Positions 1 through 11,332 of a stretch of DNA of 64,000 bases are shown here, piece by piece (the stretch's first letter is position 1; the number at the start of each line of letters is the position of its first letter). The notes beneath the pieces are model-generated. The model made no database searches. It saw only the letters and a list, made by a program, of their open reading frames with translations, and had not been told where the DNA came from. Both the position numbers and the translations under genes were made by a program. Where the stretch lies: the NCBI RefSeq assembly GCF_000189635.1, contig NW_002476251.1, positions 62,001-126,000 of the forward strand, read 5' to 3'. The DNA comes from Tetrahymena thermophila SB210 (taxonomy: Eukaryota > Ciliophora > Oligohymenophorea > Hymenostomatida > Tetrahymenidae).

Positions 1-358
1 TTAAATTCGTGAACACTCCTGTATAGAGCTCTAGTTGTAAGAGATTTATCTAACTAGCCATTTGGCTATCTTAAAGACTTAAGATAGTCAATGTGATTAT
101 CTAAATTGTCAATTTTATGTTCTAAAGAAAGCTTCTAGTTGCTTAATCTCCTTTTATAAAATGAACTCTCTAAAACATACAGTTCCGTTTTATTCAAAAT
201 TTGATTCTTTTAAAATCATAACAATATATATTTATAAAACTGTTGAAACCTTCATTGAAAGAATTTACCTTTTTTTAAATTTTAATGCCTCCTTCTTTTA
301 TTTTTTTTATAATTTTACTGTTAAGGTCATTGATTTTTTACTAAACTTCCTATTTCAT
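1..358 (-). CDS. Coiled-coil protein, N-terminal part (runs off the window)
   Basis: Minus-strand gene starting at ATG 358 and cut by the left edge. Exon 1 is 358-269 (30 residues), intron 268-207 has GT..AG ends, and exon 2 runs from 206 off the edge with no stop. The 98 or so visible residues are highly charged (Lys, Glu, Asn, Gln) with leucine spacing typical of a coiled coil (for example LEHKIDNLDNHIDYLKSLRQ), followed by a short conserved-looking stretch TRALYRSVHEF. TAA and TAG codons are read as Gln. I do not recognise the family; a chromatin- or cytoskeleton-associated coiled-coil subunit is possible but unproven. The forward reading frame over 161-367 is only an antisense shadow. Confidence 0.6.
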
Positions 359-446
359 ATTTATTAAAATTAGCCTTTATCGATAATATAACAAGTATTT
401 TTGGAATTTCTAAAAATAAAATGCTTGTCTTGCATAATTATAAATA

Positions 447-872
447 TCATCTAATAGGTTATATAAATTATTCTACTGGCATATTAGGATGATTCTGCTT
501 AAGCTATTGAAATAAATTATGGAAGTAAATATTTGAATCCTAAGTTGCTCTCCAGTATACTCTTTATTCTATTAATCCCATTTACTATTTAACTTCCTAT
601 TTAGTTAAATATAATAAATGTAATCTTAAAAAGTGCGCCAAATAATGAGATATTTTAATTACATCATTTGCTTGTGTATTAAGAAGTTTTTTTGAATTTT
701 ATAACATTGTTTCTATAATTGCTTTTTTAACTTTGTTCTTTGTCAAGTCTTCTTCGCTCATTAGTTCGCCCTCTTCATTTAAGTTGATTTTTTCATCTTT
801 ATGAATCACTGATAAATTTAAAGAAGACTCATAAATTTAAGAGTTTCTCAGTTATAATTCTGAACTATTCAT
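447..872 (-). CDS. Small orphan protein, 141 aa, single exon
   Basis: An uninterrupted frame from ATG 872 to TGA 447-449 encodes 141 residues under the ciliate code. The first 40 residues are polar and low-complexity. Residues 40-140 are rich in Lys, Gln and Leu and look helical (ANDVIKISHYLAHFLRLHLL, then QRVYWRATQDSNIYFHNLFQ), ending NMPVEQFIQPIR. There is no signal peptide or membrane segment. The gene lies 88 bp upstream of the start of the coiled-coil gene at the window edge, same strand. The family was not recognised. Codon use with many TAA/TAG Gln codons matches neighbouring genes, which supports it being real. Confidence 0.6.
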
Positions 873-1848
873 GTGAATTAATGTGAAAGTAAATAAGTAT
901 TGTTAAATCTATCTAAATATTATTTATAAATTAAGGCAGTTTTTATTTATTAAAAATTTAAGAGTCGTAATATTTACTTATGTAAATTAATAAATATAGA
1001 AATGAGTGAGTGATCCTTTGTTTAATTGATTTTAAATTCTTTATTAATATATTTTTGCATTTTATAAACCATAATCAATCAAATCTCTATTAATTACTCA
1101 ATTTAAACTCAATGATAAAAATATTAACTCCTATTTATTTATTTTTACGTTTTATATTATTACTTTAAGTTTTATAAAAAAAGATTTTAAAAAAGTTATT
1201 TAAATAAATTTTTAAAAAGTATGATGAATTAATTAATAATTGAATGCGCTTTTCTAATTATTTAACAAGCAAAGTTTTTCATAAAAAAGATAAATTTTAT
1301 TCAATAATTATATTAAATAAAATTTATAGTTATTTTTATATTTGCATATATGTAAAAATTATCTTTTAAGCTGCTTTTGTTATGGATAAAAAGGTATTTA
1401 ATAAATAAGCAACAAAATAAAATAATAGATAATAAGTAATTATAATTTATCTAAGTGAACGCATAAGAACATAAATATTTAATAAGTTTATGAATAGTTA
1501 ATTACTAATTGCTATAGAATTTGAATATTAGTTTAGAATTATAATTATTATGAATTAGTTATAGATAGATAGTTTTTATTCAATTAAGTTATTTATATCA
1601 ATATATCATGGAGCAATTTAATCTTTACATTTTCAAATTTATTTTATTTAATAATATCTGATGTATTTATTATATTTAATTTATTTATTTAGGTTTTATT
1701 TATTTTATAACATTTACTAAACAACTAAACAATATTTTAGAAAAGTAAACTTCGTTTTAAATGAATATATTTGACTATCTGATTTATTCATCCATTCGTT
1801 TATTGATTGTTCATTAATAATAAATTAAAAACTTAGCTAAAAAATTAA
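873..1848. other. AT-rich intergenic stretch
   Basis: About 0.98 kb of A/T-dominated sequence between two minus-strand genes. I see no coding-like frame, RNA gene or repeat. It should hold the promoter of the 141-aa gene and the 3' end of the RRM gene. Confidence 0.6.
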
Positions 1849-3101
1849 TCATTTCCTATGTTTGCTTTGAATACGACTTGATAACTAACTTCTATCTTCG
1901 TTATTATTCTAATGCTAGCCTTGTTTTTCATAATCCTCAGAGTTAATTTCATAAGAGTTAATTTGTGATCCATATAAAATACGTTTGTTCAAAATAGCTT
2001 CAATTAAAAAATGTAAATTACAAAATGATAGAATATTTTTTAGATTTTACTTATAGCTCTTTCAGCAGCTTCTTTTGAATTAAATTTCACCCTTCCAAAG
2101 TTATCTGATTTCTTTTGTTTAAAAAGTGAGATTTATACATTTATTTTTATTTATAATATAGAATTTCATTAGAAATTTTTAATTCTAAATTTATTATAAG
2201 CTTTGTATCTACTATAATGCTATCCTATTAACTATAGTATTAATTTTGTTGGATATCCTCTTTCAATTAATTAGGAAAATTTGTTATGTTAATGCTATGA
2301 AATGCATTCAAAAAAAAAGCAAATTTTTAATAGGAAGCGGAGTTAATGAACAAAACAAACTTAATTTATAAATTTTACATATGATTCAATGATGTTATCT
2401 TTCTCTTTTTTTAATAAATCTTTCAAAAATTCATTGTCTATTTGTTTTGGTAAATTATCTGCTTAAATATATCCGTATTTTGAAGCATTCTTTTTGATGC
2501 TAAGTCTTCTTCCTCCATTAGAGTTGGAAGAAGATTACCTATTTATGTTTTCTTCATTGTGCTTGTTTTCATAAGAGTCTTCTAAGCTATCATATTCTTA
2601 TTCTATTCTGTTATCATGGTGCGAGTGTTAGTTTTATTAGTAAGTAATATTAGATCTATTATTGTTACCTGAAGAATTTGATGGTTAAATTATCTCCTCC
2701 TCAAAATATGCTTTTCCATTTTCATCGCGCTAAATTGTTATTTTCTTTTTTGGCTTAGCGACTACAGGAACTACTTCAGGATTCTTTTACCATTTTTATG
2801 AGCTATCTCTCACTGAACTTAACGATATTTTTTTAATTTACTTTTGCTTAGGAGGAAATTTTTACCATTTATCATTACTATCTTCATCATCACTCTATTT
2901 TTAATTGCGCTTTGGACTGATATCTCTTCTCTTTTATTAACTTAATAGAATTCTATCACTGGCTAATGTACAATCTTCATGTTACATTTTTTATATTTTC
3001 TGTTCATCAATTTCTTTATCTTTTTTGATTAAGTTAAGCTAGTTAGATAGAGTCTTAGGGATTAATTTCATAAATTTATTTTCAGCTAAAGCAGAACTCA
3101 T
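1849..3101 (-). CDS. RRM-domain RNA-binding protein, 335 aa
   Basis: Four exons: 3101-2379, 2294-2213, 2104-2051 and 1997-1849, separated by GT..AG introns of 84, 108 and 53 nt; exon lengths sum to 1008 nt (336 codons with TGA). Residues 1-220 are low-complexity, charged and Ser/Asn/His-rich. The C-terminal third looks like an RNA recognition motif: an RNP2-like strand YGYIQADNLP near residue 210, an RNP1-like strand NNFGRVKFNS around 270, then helix SKEAAERAI and the closing strand ILYGSQINSYEIN. RNP1 lacks the usual Gly-Phe-Gly-Phe aromatics (FGRV), so the fold is inferred from pattern only. Introns 2 and 3 fall inside the domain, and the frame fits only if both are removed. Likely a nuclear or cytoplasmic RNA-binding protein; targets unknown. 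Confidence 0.6.
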
Positions 3102-4397
3102 TTTCTTTTAAAACGTATTGCTTTCCTATTTTGGTTAATTAATTAAATTGAAGATTTGTTTATTTAATAAGTAAAATACCTTTTAAATAATATCAATTAT
3201 TTATTTATTTTACTACTAGATGCTTCGAATCCTGCTAAAAATTATTGATAGATAATAATTAGACAATAACTTAATAAATTTTTAAAATATTCTTTTTTTT
3301 TTTTATGTCTTTAAATTTTTTTTTTAATTTATTAAATAACTCATACCTTTTTTATGCATATATCCTAATTAATTAATAATGTTAAGTAAAGGGCTGTAGA
3401 GTTTTTTTTAAAAAAATGGTATTACCTATACTTATTTTTTAAAATATTTTATGTTAACTCTTATTTATTGTAATCATCCTATAAATTTTATATAGTAAGA
3501 AAAACAATAAATGAGAAATTTTTTTATTTTCACTCAAATCAAAAATTATTTTTTGGCATTAAATAGCTTTTATTTTAAATTTATATAAAGCATATCAAAA
3601 AAAATAAATATACCATGAGAATTTAAGTAATTTGTTGAATTATTTTAAAATAAAATAAAAAATAAATTTTGAGATTATTTTATACTATTTACCTTCCAAA
3701 TAATAATAATGTTAATAAACTGTTAATTTTTTAATAAATTTATTATATTTACATTAAGAGTTAATTTATATAAATAGCAACATCTAAATAAAGCATGAAT
3801 TAATAATAAATTGAATTAATAAAAATTTTTTCCTACATTTTTACCAACTTAAATAATTTTAAGAAAAAATAAACCATAAAATATGTTTTAAAAACCTAAT
3901 GATTTAAAAATAAAGAGCTATTACCTTAAACTACCATAGATAATTATCAAAGTTAAAAATTAATCAAAGCAAAGCTGATATAAGTATATTAGAATTTTCA
4001 AAATGCTTAATCAGAACCAACAAAATATTCTCAAATAAAAAAAGTAATTCTACTTTTTTGACCTTATAAAAATTCTTGAACAAAATATATCTTGGTTTAT
4101 TTATAATTTTTTTTGCTTTTGGTTTCTTAAAATATTTATGTCAGCAATTAAAATTAATATTTGCTATTTAATACATTATTTATTCTAATATGTATCTATA
4201 CTAATCTCTATGAATAAAATTATTAATTTTAATGATATTTTTAATAATAATACTTTAAAAGTTTTTATATCAAAAAAATTAAGTCTTTTGCTATTTTTGC
4301 CTGGATATATAATTAATGATATTTAATTATTAATTAAGATTTTTGTTCAGAATTATGTTTTAATAATTAAATTAATAAATTCTTTTTAAATATTCTT
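3102..4397. other. AT-rich divergent intergenic region
   Basis: 1.3 kb between the divergently transcribed RRM gene (minus) and the 414-aa orphan (plus). It holds poly-A/T runs only; both promoters must lie here. No coding-like frame or repeat was seen. Confidence 0.6.
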
Positions 4398-5642
4398 ATG
4401 AGTTAAAATATTGATATTGTAAACGAGTTAAAAAAATAAGAAAAATGCTTGATCAAATATCAAGATCAGTAGCATTTATATTTAAATGATCAATAAATTT
4501 CTTCAAAGAAAAATGACTTGATAAAAATTTTTATTTTTTCATAAAAAAATCTGACTCGAGTGATTGACTAATAGATTGAGTTAATTTCTACGGCTCTTTA
4601 GTTTTTGTAATATCAATAGAATAAAGTAGAAGTAAATAATTAAGATGAATAAGAGATTGATGAGTAGCATCAAATTGAAAGTTCAAACAGCTAATATTCT
4701 GAAGAATCAGATTCATTTTCTTCTGAAAGCGAAAATTATTTATAAAATTTCGATTAATAAATAGAGCGTGATATTAATTACCATAACCAATAAGAAAAGA
4801 AAGATCAAAAATTATTTATTACTTAATTAGAAAAAATTAAAGAATCATATGATTAATTAGTTTTAGATTTATTAGATGAAAAATCATTTTAGTCTGAGAT
4901 AATTTCACCCTTCTTTATTAAGCAGATTTAAAACAAAGTATTTTTAAATGGATCTGCCACTAACTTAGAAGCTTTTTCAAGAAGTTTTTGCAACAAATGC
5001 GCTAGTTTAGCAAATAACACACTTAATTTAATAAATAATGAGTTGACTAAATAGAATATTTTCCTTGTATTTGATCACTTTAATTTGAATTTATAATAAT
5101 AAGTAAAATGTAGCTGTAAAACAAAAGGATAAAGACAAACAATTTCATGCGAAAAAATTAACACATTTTTTTCAAACATATCTTCTTAAAAACTAGAAAT
5201 TTTTGGTAACTTATCACAGAATACTGAAAAGAGAATAGAAATAGAACTGCAAAATTACTTGTAAAGCCTAATCATCTAATATGAAATTTATTCAATGATA
5301 AACTTTAAAAATTAAAATGAAAAGTTTATAAAATAAATAGACTTATACGTTGACAGATAATCTCCTATGGAGTAATTATTAAAATCATTACAAAAATTCT
5401 AATTTGAATAGATAAACCTAATTACAATAACTACTCCAATTAATATTAGCCTAAGGAGTATCATTAATTCAAATATGCTTATTTATCTCAAAAAAAATAA
5501 TAAGCAATACAACAAGTTATAGAAATTTAATTTAGTTAACTAAAAATTTGCAGCTACTTTAAGCCTTCTTTGTTTTAATAAACTATTTAAAAATGATTTT
5601 TCCTTCTTCAGAGTTATGTATGACCTTCATGAGTTTGACTGA
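4398..5642 (+). CDS. Orphan protein, 414 aa, single exon
   Basis: One uninterrupted frame from ATG 4398 to TGA 5640-5642 (415 codons) with more than 50 TAA/TAG Gln codons, so it is invisible under the standard code. The N-terminal 100 residues are polar. An acidic Ser-rich stretch follows (EESDSFSSESEN, about residue 105-120), then a mostly helical C-terminal half. Cysteines cluster in two pairs: FCNKCASLANN (about 195) and VKCSCKTKGQ (about 240). This could be a small metal-binding fold but matches no finger I know. There is no signal peptide or TM segment. The family was not recognised. Length, codon pattern and lack of TGA make a real gene very likely. Confidence 0.7.
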
Positions 5643-5800
5643 TAGAATATAAATAAAATTTTAGTTTTCGTGTGTAAATATTTTAATTATATATTTTATT
5701 TGTATTTCATTAAAAATGATATTTTCATAAAAATATCGAATTAAATTTTAATTTTGGAAATAAAAAATTAATAAAAAAAATCCATTTTAGAATTTGTTTA

Positions 5801-6287
5801 AAGAATGATTTATTATTTTAACATAATTGAATCTTTATAAATAATATTTTTATTTGATTCTAAAAGATGAATAATTTTATTTAAATCAAATAAAATTTTA
5901 AAATTAGAAATAGATAATAAAAAGTATTAATTTAGAAAATAAATGATAAAATAAGAGCTTACAAAAAAAATGCTTTTTTAATTATTTTAATTTAGAATAA
6001 CAATTATAAATAAATCAATCAATCTAATTAATTAAATTTATAGTAAAGAATGATTTATTATTTTAACATAATTAAATCTTTATAAATAATATTTTTATTT
6101 GATTCTAAAAGATATTAATTATTTTATTTATTTCTATCAAATAAAATTTTCAAATTAGAAATAGATAATAAAAAGTATTAATTTAGAAAATAAATGATAA
6201 AATAGGAGCTTACAAAAAAATGCTTTTTTAATTATTTTATTTTAGAATAACAATTATAAATAAATCAATCTAATTAATTAAATTTAT
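5801..6287. repeat. Tandem duplication, two copies, 245-bp period
   Basis: The sequence beginning AAGAATGATTTATTATTTTA at 5801 recurs at 6046 with few differences through TCTAATTAATTAAATTTATA (end near 6287). Copy 2 overlaps the last codons and stop of the minus-strand LRR-membrane gene (stop 6265-6267). Copy 1 therefore duplicates the 3' end plus downstream flank of that gene. The TGA position is conserved in copy 1 (about 6016-6024). Confidence 0.85.
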
Positions 6288-9200
6288 AGAAATCATTTAG
6301 TATTTATGAATATTCTGTATTTCTATTAAGTTTTTTGATATTATCGATTATATTTTAATTTGTTTTTTTTGAGAGTTGGTGTATCTTTTTTTCAAATTTC
6401 CATGAATTTTCTTTTTTTGTTTAGTTCAAAAAATCAAAATCAAGCTAATTTATTGTAGATGGTCTAATTGAAAGGAACTTATACCTTTATTTTTAGAAAT
6501 ATTATTATATTTATTAGTTAAAAAATTTAATTTACATTGATATAAGCAAAGTAACTATGGTAGCTACAAATGAAAGTATAATGTTAATATTTGCCTTATT
6601 TTCTAAAATAAGAAATATTATCTAAATTATAAGCTATGGAAAATCTTCGAGTAAAAATCTTTGTATTGCATTATAAATTCTTCCGTTAAAAGCTATCCCT
6701 GCTATAGTCTTTTTAATTAAATAGTTTTGATGACAACTTTAATAAAGAGTTTTAAAATTAATTTACTCTCAATCTGAATAAACTGATTTTTCTTAAAAAA
6801 ACAGGAAATACAACAACATTAGAAGGTGATATTAAATCTAGTGTATCTGAGACAGCGTGAAATTCAAGTAATGTTGAAATTTGATAAAATTTATCAATTT
6901 CAGAAGTTGGAATTAAAAATTTTTTTGACTTTTAGAAAAGCAGTAGGATATAATATATTAAATTTATCAGAGTATGTAATCCTACAAAAACTATTGATGC
7001 AATCATTAGTTTAGGTCTTTGGCATTAATAGCAACTAACAATGAAACCTATGTCTGTGAAGTAATTGTATCTTTTTAAATTTAAAAATAAAATCCAAAAT
7101 TCAGTAAAAAGTATATAAAAAATTAAATACCTTGTAATCTAAGAGCTTGCTAGAGAAAAAATATAGAGATAGCTTCTATTCTGATTTATCACTTTTTTAA
7201 TTTCACTTAATAAAATTCCTATTAAAGAAGTAGAAGGAGTTATTGAAGCCGCAGGGATTAAATGAGAAGTTGTGCTTAATATTTTAGAATACAAAGAATA
7301 TTCCATCAAAAAACTGATTATTGCAAAGGCAAGATAAACATAGTAAGAGTGCCATGACAGACCTTTACCACATGAATCTATTAAATCTTACCTATAAGTG
7401 AAATATAAAGGACCGAATATGCAAATAAAATAATAAATAGGAATCATAAAGAGCATTAATTATTTTAAAAATATATTTTCTTTCGATAAAGAAAGCTTTG
7501 TATTTAGTAAAATAACAGATTCATCGAATTTGTAAAAAGTTGTGTCCTAATAAAATAAGTTTAAAAATTTGTAGAGTTTTCCATTTTTTCCTCTTTAGTA
7601 CAAAATTTTTAACAACCTGGCCGAAATACTATTATTTGACAATGAATCACTAATTTATTTTTTATGAATTTTAAATATAAAAAATAGATAGATCATATTA
7701 TTTGAATTAAACTTACATCGAATAGTTTATGGTGGTCTTATAGCTGTAAGGAGAATACATTTATATGAGATAGAGATATTTAAAAAATTAAATACTGTAA
7801 TTTGATAGATTTAATTCTTGTGATGGAGCAAAATTCAAAAAGTCTAGCATAGTATATTCATTTATAAAATTCAGATTTCTGTTAAGCTCTACAATTTTAT
7901 CAAATTTTTATGAGTTTTGGTCTAAATTTTCTTAAAAAGAAGAGCTGAATTATTCTTCTTCGTAAAGACTTTCTTTTTAAGAGGAGGAAGTTAATTCATT
8001 CATAATCTAATTTCTGTTTAAATTTAGGGAATAGCTAAGAATTATCCTTTTTGTTGGTCTATTGAAAAAAATATCCATTAGCTTATAGATAACAGAAATA
8101 TTTATGCTTCCTGAATAAAAAAATTTATCGTCATTCAATTGTTAAATAAATACTGTTTCTATTTGATTTGATTCAAGTAGGTAAGAGTTTAAAATCAAAC
8201 CTAAAAAGCTTTCATCATTTATTTTAGAGAAAATAAAAAACAAATAGCAATTTATATTATTAAAATATATTATTTTTTAATTAAATGCTTATTGAGAAAG
8301 AATTTTTTAAAGCTAATTTAAATCAGCTTTCAAAAGAATGTCAAATCGAACCAAATTCCACATAACCATCCCATAAGTGGAATAAGACATTTGCGAAGCA
8401 TATTTCTCGTCTATTTCTGAAAGAGGTTAAAATGGAAAATTGTATTTGATTCTATCTAAAATCAAAGTTTTTTATTAATTTTATTCTAATCTATTCAAGT
8501 GATTTTTATTTGAAAAGTCTTCTTTTTCGTTCTATAATTTTAAATATTATTAGTAATAAGCGTGAGAAGGATTCAAAATTCTAGCATTAAATAATTAAAG
8601 AGGCATCATGGCAAAACTATAATCGTTTTTCAAGTAACTCTTAAAAATGTTATTCTAAAATGAATAATAATAAATATTTGTTTATTAATCCTTTTCCAAA
8701 ATAACCTTTCTTATATTAGAAAAATTTTTCCATGGTAAAGTAAGTATTTATTCTTCAATACCTTCGTCTTTTAAAATCATCTGCTCTAATTTAATCATTT
8801 TTTCAGTAATTTTTCCAATAATATGAAAATTCTATTCAAAACAATCGATATTTGATATATTTAATAATTTCAAATTAATAAGGTTTTGCCAATTTATCAT
8901 CTCTAATTCTTAAGCTTGTATCATTAATTAATTCATATTTAAAACTTCTAATCTTTTCCCTACATTTTAAATTAACTTTTATAGTTCGATTACTTAATCT
9001 CTTCTCTAAACTTCTAAGAATTTTTCTAAATTCATATTACTGATATCTAAAAATTTTAGCTTACTAGCCTACTGCCAGTTTGCTCCAATAACTAATTCAG
9101 TTAACTAAATTTGAGATAATTAAGATATTATAGCATTCATAAATAATAAAGCTTCTTTTGATTAAAATGTCTAGTTGCTTTAAGATGATTTAAATATTTT

Positions 9201-11226
9201 TAAAGCCCATTTAGCCTTAAAAATAGATAACTTCTATAATTTTGTAAAATCGAAATTAGATAGATTATTTTCAAGACAAATATTTGTTTGGCCAACATTT
9301 AGTTCTTACAAGTTCCAAGATATTTAGTTTAGCATATTTTTAAATATTTGCTTATTTTACAAGAAAAAGTTATTGTTTCTTGAAATATCAAGCTTTGAGA
9401 GTTGCTTAAAATTTGTAAAATCTACTTTATCAAATATTTCTTCAGTTATATTACAATTTCTCATGCATAAATTTATCAAACTACTTTTAAATGATTCTAG
9501 TATTTAAAAAAATTTAAAACCACTCTTTTTTGGATTAACATTTTTATTTTATTTACTGATTTTCATTTTTTTTAATTTTTTTTATTTATTTTATTTTTTC
9601 TATACTTTCTTTTTTTTTTTAATGCTTAAATCTTATGAACTATCCTCTCCACTTCTTTCTTCATCTTCCTCACTATTTTCTTCATCACTATTAATTTCCG
9701 AATCTTCATATTAGCTTTCATTCTCTTCATTTTCACTATCCTCTTCTTCTTCTTCTTCATCATCATCATCGTCTTCTTCTTATTCATCATGATCATCATC
9801 ATCGTCTTCTTCTTCATCTTCATCAGTATTACTTTCTTCCTCTTCTTAATCACTGGCATACTAATTTTCACCTTAAAAAATTTCCTCTTGTTTTAATGAA
9901 TCGAAGCTTTCTTCAGAGTTAAAAAAGCTTGCATAATTATCTAAATTATCTTTGTAAAGTGGATTATGATTTAAAATAAGAGTCTCTAGATTTTCTAAAT
10001 TATTAATTTTAAGATTTTCTAACTATTACATTCTTAGAGAATTATTTTTTAGACACAAAAACTTAATAGATTTATTTTTTTAATCAAAAAAGGATTTATT
10101 TTTTTATATAAGATTTTGATTGTTAGAAATTGTTAAATTTGTAAGCTATTTAAATTCATTTATTTACAAAAAATCTAAATTTTATTTTAGAGAAAACAGT
10201 TTTAAGTTTTAAATTTATTTTGGTAAGGTTTATAAAGGTTTTTAAACCTAATTGTTAATAGAATCATGAATAATGAAAGTTCGAAGATTGACTAATTTAG
10301 AAAAATCAATGATTTAATTATCTTTCTTAGTTTAATTTTATTAGCTTTCTGTAATATTTAATATTTCTATACATTCAATAGTTGAAGATATTCTATCAAT
10401 GAAAGCTTAAATTCGTTTGAACGAAAAGAAGAACGATCTTGTTACTTTTAAAATTTTTAATTGCGAAAATTATTTTTGATTTTAAGAGTCAAAAATTTTT
10501 ACTAAACTTATACTACTCCTTCTTAAATCTAACACTTTTAATTAGTTGGATAATTAATTAATAATACTTTCCAGTTATGAATTATGTTTTTTTGCTTCTT
10601 TATCATTGAAATTTTACCAGCAAAATATTTCTTCAACATTTTATAGTTTACTAAATATTATTTTTTAATCATAATTAGTAAGCTATGAAGGAGATAAGGT
10701 GGTTAAATTGATTGATTTTACACACATGTCTAAGTATTTTAAATCTACATTTTCACAATTATATTGACTAAAGATATAATCAGAGTTAAGCTTTATGCTA
10801 ATTCTATCAAATGATTTATAAACAATTTAATCTGTAAGTTCGTCTTACTTTTAAACAAACAATTATTTTTTATCATCTTCTTTAATAGCATCTTTTATTA
10901 TCTGATTTTATATTTTTTGATAAATCTTTGCTGTTTTTTATTCATGGTCTAAAACCTCTTCTTCTTCTTCATTGCCTTCTTGATTATTTGTATCATTTTT
11001 TTAAGTATTGTTTTAATTACTCAATTCTATATTTTTTTTTTGATTAGCATTTTCATCTTTTTTTTATTTTTCACCATTATCATTTTCTTTAAGTAATTTT
11101 AATTTAAAATTAATAGTAATAATTTTGAAGTAATAAAATAATCATAAAAATTTCAATAAAACAAGAAAAAAATAATTAAAATTTAGAAAATATTTTTTAA
11201 TTTAATTTAAAATATTTATTTTTCAT
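6265..11226 (-). CDS. Giant LRR protein with C-terminal membrane segments, about 1566 aa
   Basis: Proposed exons: 11226-11163, 11086-7717, 7649-7131, 7070-6767, 6708-6265 (4701 nt, 1567 codons). The 3.37-kb exon 2 is a single TGA-free frame. It reads as irregular leucine-rich repeats (NLRTFIIHD, FLCLKNNSLRM, LETLILNHNPL) interrupted near residue 430 by an Asp/Glu-rich segment of some 70 residues (9640-9870) and a Lys run. The C-terminal 450 residues hold hydrophobic segments such as LMLFMIPIYYFICIFGPLYF, LMIASIVFVGLHTLINLIYY and PQLIIQIIFLIL, giving 4-6 membrane passes. Ciliates carry many such LRR/membrane proteins; the role is unknown. The 5' end is the weak point: exon 2 has no in-frame ATG, and the first exon uses an unusual GTTTTA donor. 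Fusion to the LRR gene upstream is the alternative. Confidence 0.6.
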
Positions 11227-11332
11227 TGCTTCATATTCGATAATTAGAGTATGAATATCTAATTAAAGTAAATCAATAATTTTATTTCGTTGAAGCAATA
11301 TTTAAAATATTTTGCCTTATTAATAGGACAGT

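Noticed and set aside
7200-7680. Forward-strand frame resembling a soluble protein with one TGA
   Set aside because: The minus strand here encodes the membrane part of the LRR giant with consistent splicing and hydrophobic helices.
9626-9871. Reverse-strand Met/Lys-rich frame
   Set aside because: It is a +1 shadow of the Asp/Glu-rich block (GAT/GAA read as ATG/AAG) inside the LRR giant.
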